Source: an uncultured Erysipelotrichaceae bacterium
GTDB lineage: Bacteria > Bacillota_I > Bacilli_A > RFN20 > CAG-826
Assembly: GCA_900314865.1 (NCBI GenBank)
Contig: OMWW01000003.1
Coordinates: 124,001 to 188,000, forward strand
Length of the DNA: 64,000 bases
Direction: 5' to 3'
In this document: positions 47,057 through 55,761 of the stretch, one piece after another
Layout of the letters: each line of letters begins with the position of its first letter
Position numbering within the stretch: the first letter of the stretch is position 1
Program-made: the position numbers and the translations under genes
Notes under the pieces: generated by a model
Told to the model about the DNA's origin: nothing
The model's database searches: none
The model's input: only the letters and a program-made list of their open reading frames with translations

Positions 47057-47506
47057 ATGGTAACAATTAACATTTATGGCTTAGACCAATTTGTCGTTGG
47101 AGAATTAAGCGGAAGAATTAGCAAAGATATCGCCAAGTTATATGAAATGGATGAAGACGAGATCCATTTTATTTCATCTAACAACATGGTTTTCCATAGT
47201 GGAAACGAACAAACAAGTTGGAGAGTTTTTGTTGAAGTCAACGCTCCTATGAAAGTTGAAGTACTCCAAGATCAAATGTCAGCTTTATTAGCACATTATA
47301 TCATGGAAGTGGCGATTCACGTTGAAATCGTCTTCAAGTATTTTTCTAGCGACCATTACTATAAGCAAATGAATCAAGATTACCCATTATTCCTCGAAGA
47401 TAAAAACATCGTAAATTTCGATGAGACTTATACCGAAGACATGGAAGAAGGAGAAGGGGAAGACGAAATATTCACCGGTGACATATTTGAGAAAATCAGA
47501 AAATAA
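47057..47506 (+). CDS. Small acidic protein, possible MIF/DUF1904-like fold
   Basis: 149 aa from ATG 47057, with AGAGGAA 7 bases upstream; a longer frame to 47027 lacks a ribosome site. The first 105 residues (INIYGLDQFVVGEL to VEIVFKYFS) have the strand-helix-strand spacing of DUF1904/tautomerase-like proteins; the C-terminal 40 residues are very acidic. It occupies the place of def-fmt between priA and the rsmB-like gene. Function unknown. Confidence 0.5.
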   Translation: MVTINIYGLDQFVVGELSGRISKDIAKLYEMDEDEIHFISSNNMVFHSGNEQTSWRVFVEVNAPMKVEVLQDQMSALLAHYIMEVAIHVEIVFKYFSSDHYYKQMNQDYPLFLEDKNIVNFDETYTEDMEEGEGEDEIFTGDIFEKIRK

Positions 47507-47552
47507 TTACTTCCTTATATTCATATTTTCTCGATATCATCTTCAAATTTTG

Positions 47553-47582
47553 TTTACATGCGCAATGAAGCGTGCGTATAAT
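47553..47582 (+). promoter_or_regulatory. Promoter of the rsmB-like operon, leaderless
   Basis: TTTACA (47553-47558), 18-base spacer, TATAAT (47577-47582), then 6 bases to ATG 47589. No Shine-Dalgarno sequence. Confidence 0.75.
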
Positions 47583-47588
47583 TAACGT

Positions 47589-48848
47589 ATGAATGAATAT
47601 GAAATTGCTAGGACAATTCTGAAAAAACTTGTTCTTGAGGAAATTCCATTTGCCTTAGAACTAAGAACTTATTTCAAGAAGAATGTCGTTGAACCTCAAG
47701 TTAGAAGCAATGTGACCGCTCTTGTGGGCTGCGAATTACGTCATCATTATATTTTTGACAATCTCATTTCGCGCTTCATCAGCGATAACATTGATTTTGA
47801 AAAAACAATCTATCTCCGTTTTTATTTGTCTAATCACCTCTTTTTAAGAAGGTTTAAGGATGATGAACTCCTTGCTTTGACAAAAGAAGAGATGAAAGAT
47901 GAAAGTGGTGTTGATGAATTATTGAAATTCGTTGATTCCACTAACGAAATTATTCCAGAAGACTTGGACAAAGCGTCTCCTGAATTCCTTTCGCTTCGTT
48001 ATAACACCCCAGTTTGGGTGATTAGAATGTGGCAAAAACAATTTGGTAAGGGACTTGTTTTTAAAATTTTAAAAGTCAATTACCGCGCTAGTATTGCCTC
48101 CATTAGAATCAACGAGAATCACATTAACGTTGATGAATTCTTATCTAAACACCCTGATTTCTCGAAAGCACATGTTGAAAATATGGCGATCTATCAAGGA
48201 AGAGGCAATGCTAAAAACTTAGAAGAATTCGCTAACCATGACGTCTTCTTTATGAAGATGGCTACTAAACACGTAATTGATAAGTTAGAACTTGATCCAA
48301 TTAAGAGTGTAGCTATTTATTCTGAGACTCCAAATAATATTTATTTGGATTTGGTGTCACGTTTTGGCAAAGACTATCCTTTAGATTTAGTGCTTAACCA
48401 CGCTCCTTCGATTTTTGAAAATCGTAGAGTGGTTAAAGAGATGGGTTTAACTCATACCTTTGTTTACGATACAAATTATCAAAATTTGGTAACATGCGTA
48501 TCAAAGAAAGTAAATGTCTTCTTCTGCCTTCCAAAGAACTCAATGCTTGATCTTTTAAGAAGCACCCCTGATTATTTCTTAAGAATTAAGCAAGAACAAT
48601 TGGACGGAATTATTACAGAAGAATTCAACTGCTTAGAAGAATGTTCTAAGTTTGTTGAAGATGATGGTGAGCTCGTTTATATGATTCCAACATTATCAAG
48701 AAAAGAATCAAACTCCTTAATTGCCAATTTCTTAATTAAGCACCCTGATTATTCTCTTGTTGAAGAACATCAATTTTTCCCATTTGAAAGCTTTGACTCA
48801 TGCATGTATTATGCTAGGCTGAAAAAAATGGGTGAAAATAATGATTAA
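47589..48848 (+). CDS. RsmB-like pseudoenzyme (rRNA cytosine methyltransferase homologue lacking the active site)
   Basis: 419 aa. Order of parts follows RsmB: NusB-like helical domain (1-120), LRYNTPVWVIRMWQKQFG linker (136-153), methyltransferase-like domain. In active RsmB the motifs are an AAPGGKT SAM loop, DxPCSG and LVYxTCS; here the corresponding segments are VAIYSETPNNIYL, FFCLPKNSMLDLLRSTPDYF and ELVYMIPTLSRKESNSL, so both catalytic cysteines and the SAM loop are gone. Position before rlmN-stp-prkC-rsgA-rpe is the standard rsmB slot. It probably retains an RNA- or ribosome-binding role (inference). Confidence 0.8.
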   Translation: MNEYEIARTILKKLVLEEIPFALELRTYFKKNVVEPQVRSNVTALVGCELRHHYIFDNLISRFISDNIDFEKTIYLRFYLSNHLFLRRFKDDELLALTKEEMKDESGVDELLKFVDSTNEIIPEDLDKASPEFLSLRYNTPVWVIRMWQKQFGKGLVFKILKVNYRASIASIRINENHINVDEFLSKHPDFSKAHVENMAIYQGRGNAKNLEEFANHDVFFMKMATKHVIDKLELDPIKSVAIYSETPNNIYLDLVSRFGKDYPLDLVLNHAPSIFENRRVVKEMGLTHTFVYDTNYQNLVTCVSKKVNVFFCLPKNSMLDLLRSTPDYFLRIKQEQLDGIITEEFNCLEECSKFVEDDGELVYMIPTLSRKESNSLIANFLIKHPDYSLVEEHQFFPFESFDSCMYYARLKKMGENND

Positions 48849-49878
48849 TCTTTACGGCATGGAGCTTAAAAAACTCCAAGAATTATTAACTAAATACGAA
48901 CAAAAGCCCTATAGGGCCATACAACTATATACTTGGATTTATGAAAAGAACGTCACATCATTTGATGAAATGAGTGATGTCTCTTTGAAGTTCCGTGAAA
49001 TTTTAAATAAAGACTTTTGTCTTTCTTTACCCAAAATTCACACCAAACAAGTAAGTAGCGATGGAACGGTTAAACTTCTATTAGAATTAGAAGACGGTTA
49101 TAAAGTTGAAACTGTTTTAATGCGCTACAGCTATGGAAATGCAGTCTGTGTGAGTAGCCAAGTTGGTTGCAATATGGGTTGCTCTTTCTGTTCTAGTGGT
49201 ATTTTAGGTAAACAAAGAAATCTTGAACCACATGAAATGGTGGGACAAGTTTTAACAATAAACAAGCTTCTTAAAGAAGAAGGAAGAGGAGAACATGTCA
49301 CTCATATCGTGGTTATGGGGACTGGTGAACCTTTTGATAATTATGATAATGTCATGGATTTCATTCGTATCGTTAACGCTCAAAAAGGATTAGCAATCGG
49401 GGCTAGACATATCACTGTTAGCACTTGTGGTTTGCCTGATAAGATTAGACAGTACGCAAAAGAAGGCTTACAAACAAATCTAGCGATTTCTTTGCACGCT
49501 CCTAATAATGAACTTAGAGATAAACTCATGAAGATTAATAAAGCATATCCTTTAGAGGTTCTTTTCCCTGCCATTAAAGAATACGAAAGTATTGCTGGAA
49601 GAAGAGTAACTTATGAATACCTTCTTTTAGAAGGTATAAACGACACTAAAGAGTGTGCTTTAGAATTAATTGATCTTATTAAAGGGACAAACGGATACGT
49701 CAATTTGATTCCATATAATGAAACCAATAAAAATGACTATAAACGTAGTAGTGGAAACCGTGTTCATACTTTTCTTGATATTTTAATGAAGCACGGTGTT
49801 AAAGCTACAATCAGAAAAGAGTTCGGCAGTGACATCGACGCTGCTTGTGGGCAATTAAAAGCCAAGGTAGGTGATTAA
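48841..49878 (+). CDS. rlmN: 23S rRNA/tRNA adenine-C2 methyltransferase RlmN
   Basis: 345 aa from ATG 48841 (GGGTGA upstream); overlaps the RsmB-like stop by 8 bases. Radical SAM motif CNMGCSFC binds the [4Fe-4S] cluster; MGTGEPFDNYDN and the C-terminal catalytic cysteine in DAACGQLKAK are present. It methylates A2503 of 23S rRNA and A37 of some tRNAs. Confidence 0.96.
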   Translation: MINLYGMELKKLQELLTKYEQKPYRAIQLYTWIYEKNVTSFDEMSDVSLKFREILNKDFCLSLPKIHTKQVSSDGTVKLLLELEDGYKVETVLMRYSYGNAVCVSSQVGCNMGCSFCSSGILGKQRNLEPHEMVGQVLTINKLLKEEGRGEHVTHIVVMGTGEPFDNYDNVMDFIRIVNAQKGLAIGARHITVSTCGLPDKIRQYAKEGLQTNLAISLHAPNNELRDKLMKINKAYPLEVLFPAIKEYESIAGRRVTYEYLLLEGINDTKECALELIDLIKGTNGYVNLIPYNETNKNDYKRSSGNRVHTFLDILMKHGVKATIRKEFGSDIDAACGQLKAKVGD

Positions 49879-49879
49879 T

Positions 49880-50626
49880 ATGTCTTATTTAACTGGTAAT
49901 TATTGTCATCTTGTTGATAAAGGATTAGTGAGAGACACTAACGAAGATAGTGCCATTGCTTTAGTTAATGCGTATGGCAATGTGTTGCTCGCTGTTGCTG
50001 ATGGCATGGGCGGTGCTAATAAAGGTGAATATGCATCTAATTATCTTTTGGGATATCTCAAGAACGAATTCTTGAATCTTGAAGAAGAGATTGAAAACCC
50101 AAAAGCCATTATTAAATGGCTGAACAACAAAATCAAAGAAGCAAATGAAGATATCTACGAAAAAGGCGAATCAAAAGAAGATTTTAAAGGCATGGGAACA
50201 ACGTTGTCTTTATGCTTCATTGTTAAAGATAACCTTATTACCGCTCAAGTTGGCGATAGTCGTATTTATCTATTAAAAGATAATAAGTTAGAACAAATCA
50301 GTGTTGATCAAACATATGCGACATATTTATTGCATCACAAAAAGATTAGCGAAAGCGAAGTTGCAGTTCATAAAAAACGTCATATGTTAACTAACGCTAT
50401 CGGGACAAAGAAAACATGCAATGTTGATATAAATTTATATCAATATAACAAGGAACGTATTTTGATTTGTAGCGATGGATTATATAATAATGTCTCATCT
50501 TTAATCATCGAATCAATCATTAGAGGAAACGATTCATTAGATAAAAAATGTCAAGAACTCATTGCCTTTGGCAATGCTAATGGTGGAAGCGACAATATGG
50601 CGGTTGTTATTTGGGAGAGCAAATAA
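49880..50626 (+). CDS. stp: PP2C-type serine/threonine phosphatase
   Basis: 248 aa. Metal-binding motifs RDTNEDSA, VADGMGGANKGEYAS, GDSRIYLL and SDGLYNNV, then SDNMAVVI. It removes phosphates placed by the kinase encoded next to it. ATG 49880 chosen for the AGGTGATT site. Its stop overlaps the kinase ATG (TAATG). Confidence 0.95.
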   Translation: MSYLTGNYCHLVDKGLVRDTNEDSAIALVNAYGNVLLAVADGMGGANKGEYASNYLLGYLKNEFLNLEEEIENPKAIIKWLNNKIKEANEDIYEKGESKEDFKGMGTTLSLCFIVKDNLITAQVGDSRIYLLKDNKLEQISVDQTYATYLLHHKKISESEVAVHKKRHMLTNAIGTKKTCNVDINLYQYNKERILICSDGLYNNVSSLIIESIIRGNDSLDKKCQELIAFGNANGGSDNMAVVIWESK

Positions 50627-51489
50627 TGTCTTTACCTCTTAACCGTGTGCTTTTATCTCGTTACATTTTATTCCGTCACATCGCTAGTGGTGGGATGGCA
50701 GATATATATGAAGCCAATGACTTAGTCCTTAATAAGGATGTAGCTTTAAAATTTCTGAAGGATAAATCGCTCACTAACGATTATGAATTAGAATTATTCA
50801 AAAATGAAGCAAGGTATGCTTCGATTTTCAATCACCCTCATATTATGAAAATCTACAATGTAGGTGAATATGAAGGCCAGCCATTTGTAAGCTATGAACT
50901 TCTTAAAGGAAAGACTTTAAAAGAGGTTTTAGATGAACGTGGTAAATTGTCTTTTGATGAATCTTTAGATTATATGCTTCAAATTCTCGATGGAGTGGAC
51001 ACACTTCACGAAAGAGAAATCATTCATAATGATTTGAAACCTGATAATTTGTTTATCATTAGTGATGGAACAATTAAAATTGTTGATTTTGGTATTGCCA
51101 CTCATTCATCAAATAGAGAACAAAAAGAAACTCTAGGATCGGTTAATTATGTCGCTCCTGAAGTTCTTATTAATAAGAAGAGAAGTTTTCAATCTGATAT
51201 CTTTTCTTTAGGTGTAATATTATTCGAACTTCTTACTGGAAAGACTCCTTTTGAAGGTAGTACTTCTAAAGAAGTAATTGACTCAGTTATAAAGAAAAAT
51301 GTCCCATCTATAAAAAGATACACCAATATTTCTAACTATGAAGATTTTGACTATATTATCGCTAACGCGACATCTAAAAATGTCTACAATAGATATAAGA
51401 GTTGTAAGGAATTTATGAATGACCTTAATAAGATTAAAAGACATGAGAGAGTTAAGAAAAGTGGATTCTTTTCAAGGTGGTTTAACTGA
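50626..51489 (+). CDS. Soluble serine/threonine protein kinase (PrkC/PknB type without PASTA domains)
   Basis: 287 aa, kinase domain only: glycine loop ASGGMADIY (20-28), K42, catalytic HNDLKPDN (134-141), DFG (154-156), APE (171-173). Firmicutes PrkC has a membrane helix and PASTA repeats outside the cell, about 600 aa; here the protein ends after the kinase with a short basic tail. The usual HRD arginine is asparagine (a non-RD kinase), so activation-loop phosphorylation may not control it in the usual way. Paired with stp. Confidence 0.93.
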   Translation: MSLPLNRVLLSRYILFRHIASGGMADIYEANDLVLNKDVALKFLKDKSLTNDYELELFKNEARYASIFNHPHIMKIYNVGEYEGQPFVSYELLKGKTLKEVLDERGKLSFDESLDYMLQILDGVDTLHEREIIHNDLKPDNLFIISDGTIKIVDFGIATHSSNREQKETLGSVNYVAPEVLINKKRSFQSDIFSLGVILFELLTGKTPFEGSTSKEVIDSVIKKNVPSIKRYTNISNYEDFDYIIANATSKNVYNRYKSCKEFMNDLNKIKRHERVKKSGFFSRWFN

Positions 51490-52331
51490 TGGAAGGAATT
51501 ATTGTTTCTATTAAATACGGAGTCTACGTTGTCGAATCAGACGGTGTTTTATATAATTCTTCTCCTCGAGGTTTGCTCAAATCTAAAAACAAATTATATG
51601 TTGGAGACCGAGTTATTTTAGATGATAGAAGTTATCAAATAATCGACGTTATGGAACGTAAATCGTTTTTAAAAAGACCCTCAATTAGTAACATCGATCA
51701 AATCCTTCTCGTATTTTCTTTGAAGGAGCCTGATTTCTCTTATTATCTAGTATTTAAATATCTCACCTATGCGAGTTTTAACGGAATTAAAGCATCTTTA
51801 GTTTTAACTAAAGCTGATAAGAGTAATAAGAAAGAAATCGATGAGATTACCGCTCTCTTTAATAAAATTGGCGTTCAAACTTATGTGACTAGTAGTAAAA
51901 GTAGTGAAGGTGTTGATAAGATCAAAAACTTATTCACTAACAAAATTACAGTTTTAGTTGGACAAAGTGGAGTTGGAAAATCTTCTTTACTAAATGCGAT
52001 TGATAATTCTTATTTACGTGATATCGGTGAATACTCTTTAGCGTTAGGTAGAGGAAAACATAAAACAAAGGAAGTAATATTACTTCCTTATCAAAACGGA
52101 TATATCGCTGACACTCCTGGCTTTTCTTCTTTAGAATTGGAGATGAATAAGTTAGAAGTTGCGCAGCATTTTCCGTCATTTGAAAAAGATGCATTAGAAT
52201 GTTTCTATTCTAATTGTCTTCATATTTCTGAAAAGAATTGTAAAATTAAAGCGAAAATAGATAGTGGTGAAATTCCATCTATCGTTTATGAAAATTATCT
52301 AAAACTATTAGAAGAAGTGGAGAGATATTGA
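51489..52331 (+). CDS. rsgA: Ribosome small subunit GTPase RsgA
   Basis: 280 aa. OB-fold N-terminus, circularly permuted GTPase with G4 LTKAD before G1 GQSGVGKSSLLNAI, G3 DTPGFSS, and a C-terminal zinc-binding region with C-x-C-x-H-x-C spacing (ECFYSNCLHISEKNC). It matures the 30S subunit. Overlaps the kinase stop by one base. Confidence 0.95.
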   Translation: MEGIIVSIKYGVYVVESDGVLYNSSPRGLLKSKNKLYVGDRVILDDRSYQIIDVMERKSFLKRPSISNIDQILLVFSLKEPDFSYYLVFKYLTYASFNGIKASLVLTKADKSNKKEIDEITALFNKIGVQTYVTSSKSSEGVDKIKNLFTNKITVLVGQSGVGKSSLLNAIDNSYLRDIGEYSLALGRGKHKTKEVILLPYQNGYIADTPGFSSLELEMNKLEVAQHFPSFEKDALECFYSNCLHISEKNCKIKAKIDSGEIPSIVYENYLKLLEEVERY

Positions 52332-52332
52332 T

Positions 52333-52989
52333 ATGAGCAAAGTAATAGTAGCCCCTTCAATCCTAAGTGCGGATTTTAATCACCTCTTAGAAGATATTAA
52401 AAAAGTTGAAGAAGCTGGAGCGGAATGGCTTCACTTTGATGTGATGGATGGACACTTCGTTCCTAACATCTCTTTTGGTCAACCAGTACTTCAGTGTATC
52501 GCTAAAAGTCATGGAATGGTTAACGATGTTCATATCATGATTTCTGACCCATTTAAGTACGCTCCTGAATTCATTAAAGCTGGAGCAAATATTTTAACCT
52601 TCCATTACGAAGCGTGTAAGAGTGATAAAGAGGTATTTCAAGTCATAGATTTGATCCATGATTATGGTTGTAAGGCTGGTCTATCAATTAAACCTAATAC
52701 TCCAGTAGAAAAAGTTTATCCTTTCTTACATTCACTTGATCTTGTTCTTATTATGTCTGTTGAACCAGGATTTGGTGGCCAAAAGTTTATTCAAGAATCA
52801 TTCACTAAGGTCTTTAGACTCAAAGAAATGATTAAACGAGAAAAGGTTAATACTCTCATCGAGATTGATGGTGGAATTAATGATGAAACCGCAAAGATCG
52901 CTAAGATGGCAGGGGTTGATGTTTTAGTGGCAGGTAGTTATCTCTTTGGCCACGAAGATATCAAAGAAAGAATAGAAAAATTAAGATGA
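52333..52989 (+). CDS. rpe: Ribulose-phosphate 3-epimerase
   Basis: 218 aa TIM barrel. SILSADFNHLLEDI, LHFDVMDGHFVPNISFG, MSVEPGFGGQKF and EIDGGIND motifs with metal ligands present. It interconverts ribulose 5-phosphate and xylulose 5-phosphate. One base after rsgA; overlaps the next gene by 4 bases (ATGA). Confidence 0.97.
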   Translation: MSKVIVAPSILSADFNHLLEDIKKVEEAGAEWLHFDVMDGHFVPNISFGQPVLQCIAKSHGMVNDVHIMISDPFKYAPEFIKAGANILTFHYEACKSDKEVFQVIDLIHDYGCKAGLSIKPNTPVEKVYPFLHSLDLVLIMSVEPGFGGQKFIQESFTKVFRLKEMIKREKVNTLIEIDGGINDETAKIAKMAGVDVLVAGSYLFGHEDIKERIEKLR

Positions 52990-53645
52990 CAAAATATCTG
53001 TTAATTGCTTTATTTGCAGTCGCTATTTTTTCGATTGTAAGTTATTTCTTTTCTATTAATCTTTTATATAAAAGAAGAAGCAATAAAAGCATTAATTATA
53101 AAAACGAGTTTCCTTTTGAATCCGTTCCTTATTTTAAAACAACTGGAAGCAATTTAAATCTCTTGCTATTTTTGTCCTTAACTGCTACCCTTGCTGGTTT
53201 TGCTTTATTCACTGTTAATTATTTTGGGGTTATTCCTTTATTAATGACGATAGTATTCACTTTGATGGGGTTCTTTATTGGCGCTCTTCCTTTTGTTAGT
53301 CTAGCGAAAATTAAAGAGCATCTATATATGGTGGTAGGAGCAATCGTTTCTGATTTCCTTATTAGCGCTCTTATTACCTATCTTTCTTATAGTGTTTCTA
53401 AGATGTATGACTATCAAAAGATTTCTCCAATAATTGCGATAGTGATCAGCGCTATATTACTTATTAAAAGCATCTTCTTTATTTTGAATCCTAAGTTATT
53501 TAACTTAAGATATGTAAAAAACGAAAAGGACGAACTTGTTAGACCAAAGTTTGTTCCGCTTGCTTTTTATGAATGGTCGGTTTTAGTTTCTAGTCCTATA
53601 TATTTATTAGTATTGATGCTTCTATCCACTGCAATAGTGAAATAG
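52986..53645 (+). CDS. Membrane protein, uncharacterised
   Basis: 219 aa, about six hydrophobic helices with a basic loop after helix 1. No family recognised. It occupies the place where thiN (thiamine pyrophosphokinase) usually follows rpe, but shares no visible motif with it. Last gene of the operon; terminator at 53653. Confidence 0.5.
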   Translation: MTKYLLIALFAVAIFSIVSYFFSINLLYKRRSNKSINYKNEFPFESVPYFKTTGSNLNLLLFLSLTATLAGFALFTVNYFGVIPLLMTIVFTLMGFFIGALPFVSLAKIKEHLYMVVGAIVSDFLISALITYLSYSVSKMYDYQKISPIIAIVISAILLIKSIFFILNPKLFNLRYVKNEKDELVRPKFVPLAFYEWSVLVSSPIYLLVLMLLSTAIVK

Positions 53646-53652
53646 ATAAGCA

Positions 53653-53684
53653 TAAAAAAATGACCATTAAGGTCAATTTTTTTG
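53653..53684. terminator. Bidirectional terminator between the rpe operon and rpmB
   Basis: TGACC-ATTAA-GGTCA flanked by A7 and T7. Confidence 0.85.
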
Positions 53685-53699
53685 TTTACGAACTTTTAA

Positions 53700-53888
53700 T
53701 TATTTACCAGCTTTATTGAGGGTTCTATAAGCACGAGTAGACATACGAACGCGTGTTTCTTTTCCATCAACTAAGACTGTACGAGTTTGTAAATTGGTAT
53801 TCCATTTTCTACGAGTAGCTCTTAAAGAATGGGAACGGTTGTTACCACTGATTGGTCCTTTTCCGGTTACTGGACATACTCTTGACAT
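53700..53888 (-). CDS. rpmB: 50S ribosomal protein L28
   Basis: 62 aa. MSRVCPVTGKGPISGNNRSH and RTYRTLNKAGK-like end (RAYRTLNKAGK) identify L28. Single gene with AAGGAGG before the ATG. Of the four cysteines of zinc-type L28 only one is present, so it is a C-minus form. Confidence 0.97.
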   Translation of the reverse strand: MSRVCPVTGKGPISGNNRSHSLRATRRKWNTNLQTRTVLVDGKETRVRMSTRAYRTLNKAGK

Positions 53889-53960
53889 ATCGTGACCTCC
53901 TTAAGCGTCTTGAAAACTCTATCACATAATAAATATTAAATGCAATATTTATTTATAAAT

Positions 53961-54440
53961 TTAGTATCTTTCTTCTGGGTGTTTCATCTTAAATTCATGA
54001 ACACTCATTGTTGGTGGACACTTCTTTATAAGTGTTTCTAAAAGCAAACCATTTTTGTCGCCAAGAAGATATTTGGTTCTACATGTTGGAGCGTAAAAGA
54101 TAACTTGCCCTTTTCTTTTGCTCTCATCAATATCGATGAATTGAATGTTCTTATAATCGAATTGGAACTCTTTCCAATATCTTTTCATAATGAAGTATTT
54201 ATCTTCGATAACATAATAATAAGACGTTATAGAAAGGATATAGAAAACGAGTAAAGCGCCAACTGTAAAGAAAGTGAAGATATATTGCCCGACACCCCAT
54301 TCGACCATCTTAGTAGCACCGCTAGCTTCATCTACTCCAATAAAAAGAGAAAAAGCAGCACCAAATAAAGCGGCTAATAAGATTACAGATACAATCAAGT
54401 ATCTCCAGGTTATTCTCCAAATGCTTGGTTTGACTTTCAT
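53961..54440 (-). CDS. Membrane protein with PH-like domain
   Basis: 159 aa. Two N-terminal membrane helices (about 12-35 and 50-75), then a beta-rich domain (YYYVIEDKYFIMKRYWKEFQF) resembling bacterial PH (YdbS-type) domains. Function unknown. TAAAAT (54453 to 54448) lies 7 bases before the ATG and no ribosome site is seen, so it is probably leaderless. Confidence 0.6.
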   Translation of the reverse strand: MKVKPSIWRITWRYLIVSVILLAALFGAAFSLFIGVDEASGATKMVEWGVGQYIFTFFTVGALLVFYILSITSYYYVIEDKYFIMKRYWKEFQFDYKNIQFIDIDESKRKGQVIFYAPTCRTKYLLGDKNGLLLETLIKKCPPTMSVHEFKMKHPEERY

Positions 54441-54510
54441 GGTGATAATTTTACATCAAAAAGAGATAAATATAAAGCAAGATGAAAAAATAACCTACAT
54501 ACGTCTTTTT

Positions 54511-54538
54511 TTGGTTCAAAAAATTATAACTATATAAA
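54511..54538 (+). promoter_or_regulatory. Candidate promoter of glgC-glgD-glgA
   Basis: TTGGTT (54511-54516), 16-base spacer, TATAAA (54533-54538); leader about 75 bases with GTTAGGAGGAG before the ATG at 54619. Confidence 0.45.
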
Positions 54539-54618
54539 AAAATAAAACAAATAAATTATATTTATTTTCTTCATAAAAAGTAGTGTACGTAGTAAGATAC
54601 TAGTTAGGAGGAGAAAAT

Positions 54619-55752
54619 ATGGCCAACAAAAATAAAGTAGTTGCGATGATTCTTGCTGGTGGAAAAGGCACAAGACTTGAATCATTAACAAAGAAAACCG
54701 CTAAGCCAGCTGTTTCTTTTGCAGCTAAATATCGTATTATCGATTTTCCATTATCAAATTGTACGAACAGTGGTATTAACACCATCGGTGTTCTTACACA
54801 ATATGAATCAACTTTTTTAGATTCTTATATTGGTAATGGTGAAAAATGGGGATTAAATGGTGTGCACTGTTTAATGTCGTCACTTGCCCCAAGACAAACA
54901 GAAGAAGGAGCAAACTGGTATAAAGGCACTGCTGATGCTATTACTCAAAACATTGATTTTTTAGATAACGCAGATCCTGAATTTGTACTCATTCTTTCTG
55001 GCGACCATATTTATAAGACCAGTTATTTAGACATGATTAAGCTTCACGAGACAAGTAAAGCTGATGTCACAATTTCGGTTATTGAAGTTGATCCAAAAGA
55101 AGCGAGCAGATTTGGTATCATGGTTTGCGACAAGAATGATAATATCATTCAATTCCAAGAAAAACCTAAAAATCCAATCTCTAATTTAGCCTCTATGGGT
55201 GTCTACATCTTCTCTTGGAAAGTATTAAGAAAGTATTTAAAGGAAGATGACAAGGATCCAAATAGTGAACACGACTTCGGGAAAAACATCATTCCTAAAA
55301 TGCTTGCTGATAAAAAGAAACTCAAAGCATATAGATTTAAGGGATATTGGAGAGATGTCGGTACTTTGGCCTCATTACATGAAGCAAATATGGATATCGC
55401 TCTTGATAAGATGGAGCTTAATCTTTATGACGAAGACCCATCAAATAGAATCTATACCGAAGATATTTATAGCGTTCCTCAATATGTTGGCAAAAAAGGT
55501 TCTATTACCCGTAGTATTGCTAACCAAGGGGCAATCATTTTAGGTCATGTAGATTCCTCGGTTGTGTCTACAGGCGTCACAATTGAAAATGAAGCAAAAG
55601 TGACAAGATGTGTTGTTATGGAAAACGCGATTATTAAGCGTGGTGCGAAAGTCCATAACGCCATCATTGCACCTAATTGTGTTATTGAAGAAAATGCGGA
55701 AATCAATCTTGGAAGCGACAAAGTCGTTCTCATCGACAACGCAAAGAAATAG
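54619..55752 (+). CDS. glgC: Glucose-1-phosphate adenylyltransferase
   Basis: 377 aa. ILAGGKGTRLESLTKKTAKP nucleotide-binding loop at the N-terminus, YKGTADAI, GDHIYK and the C-terminal left-handed beta-helix. It makes ADP-glucose from ATP and glucose 1-phosphate, releasing PPi. First gene of the glycogen operon. Confidence 0.96.
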   Translation: MANKNKVVAMILAGGKGTRLESLTKKTAKPAVSFAAKYRIIDFPLSNCTNSGINTIGVLTQYESTFLDSYIGNGEKWGLNGVHCLMSSLAPRQTEEGANWYKGTADAITQNIDFLDNADPEFVLILSGDHIYKTSYLDMIKLHETSKADVTISVIEVDPKEASRFGIMVCDKNDNIIQFQEKPKNPISNLASMGVYIFSWKVLRKYLKEDDKDPNSEHDFGKNIIPKMLADKKKLKAYRFKGYWRDVGTLASLHEANMDIALDKMELNLYDEDPSNRIYTEDIYSVPQYVGKKGSITRSIANQGAIILGHVDSSVVSTGVTIENEAKVTRCVVMENAIIKRGAKVHNAIIAPNCVIEENAEINLGSDKVVLIDNAKK

Positions 55753-55761
55753 GAGGCTAAT

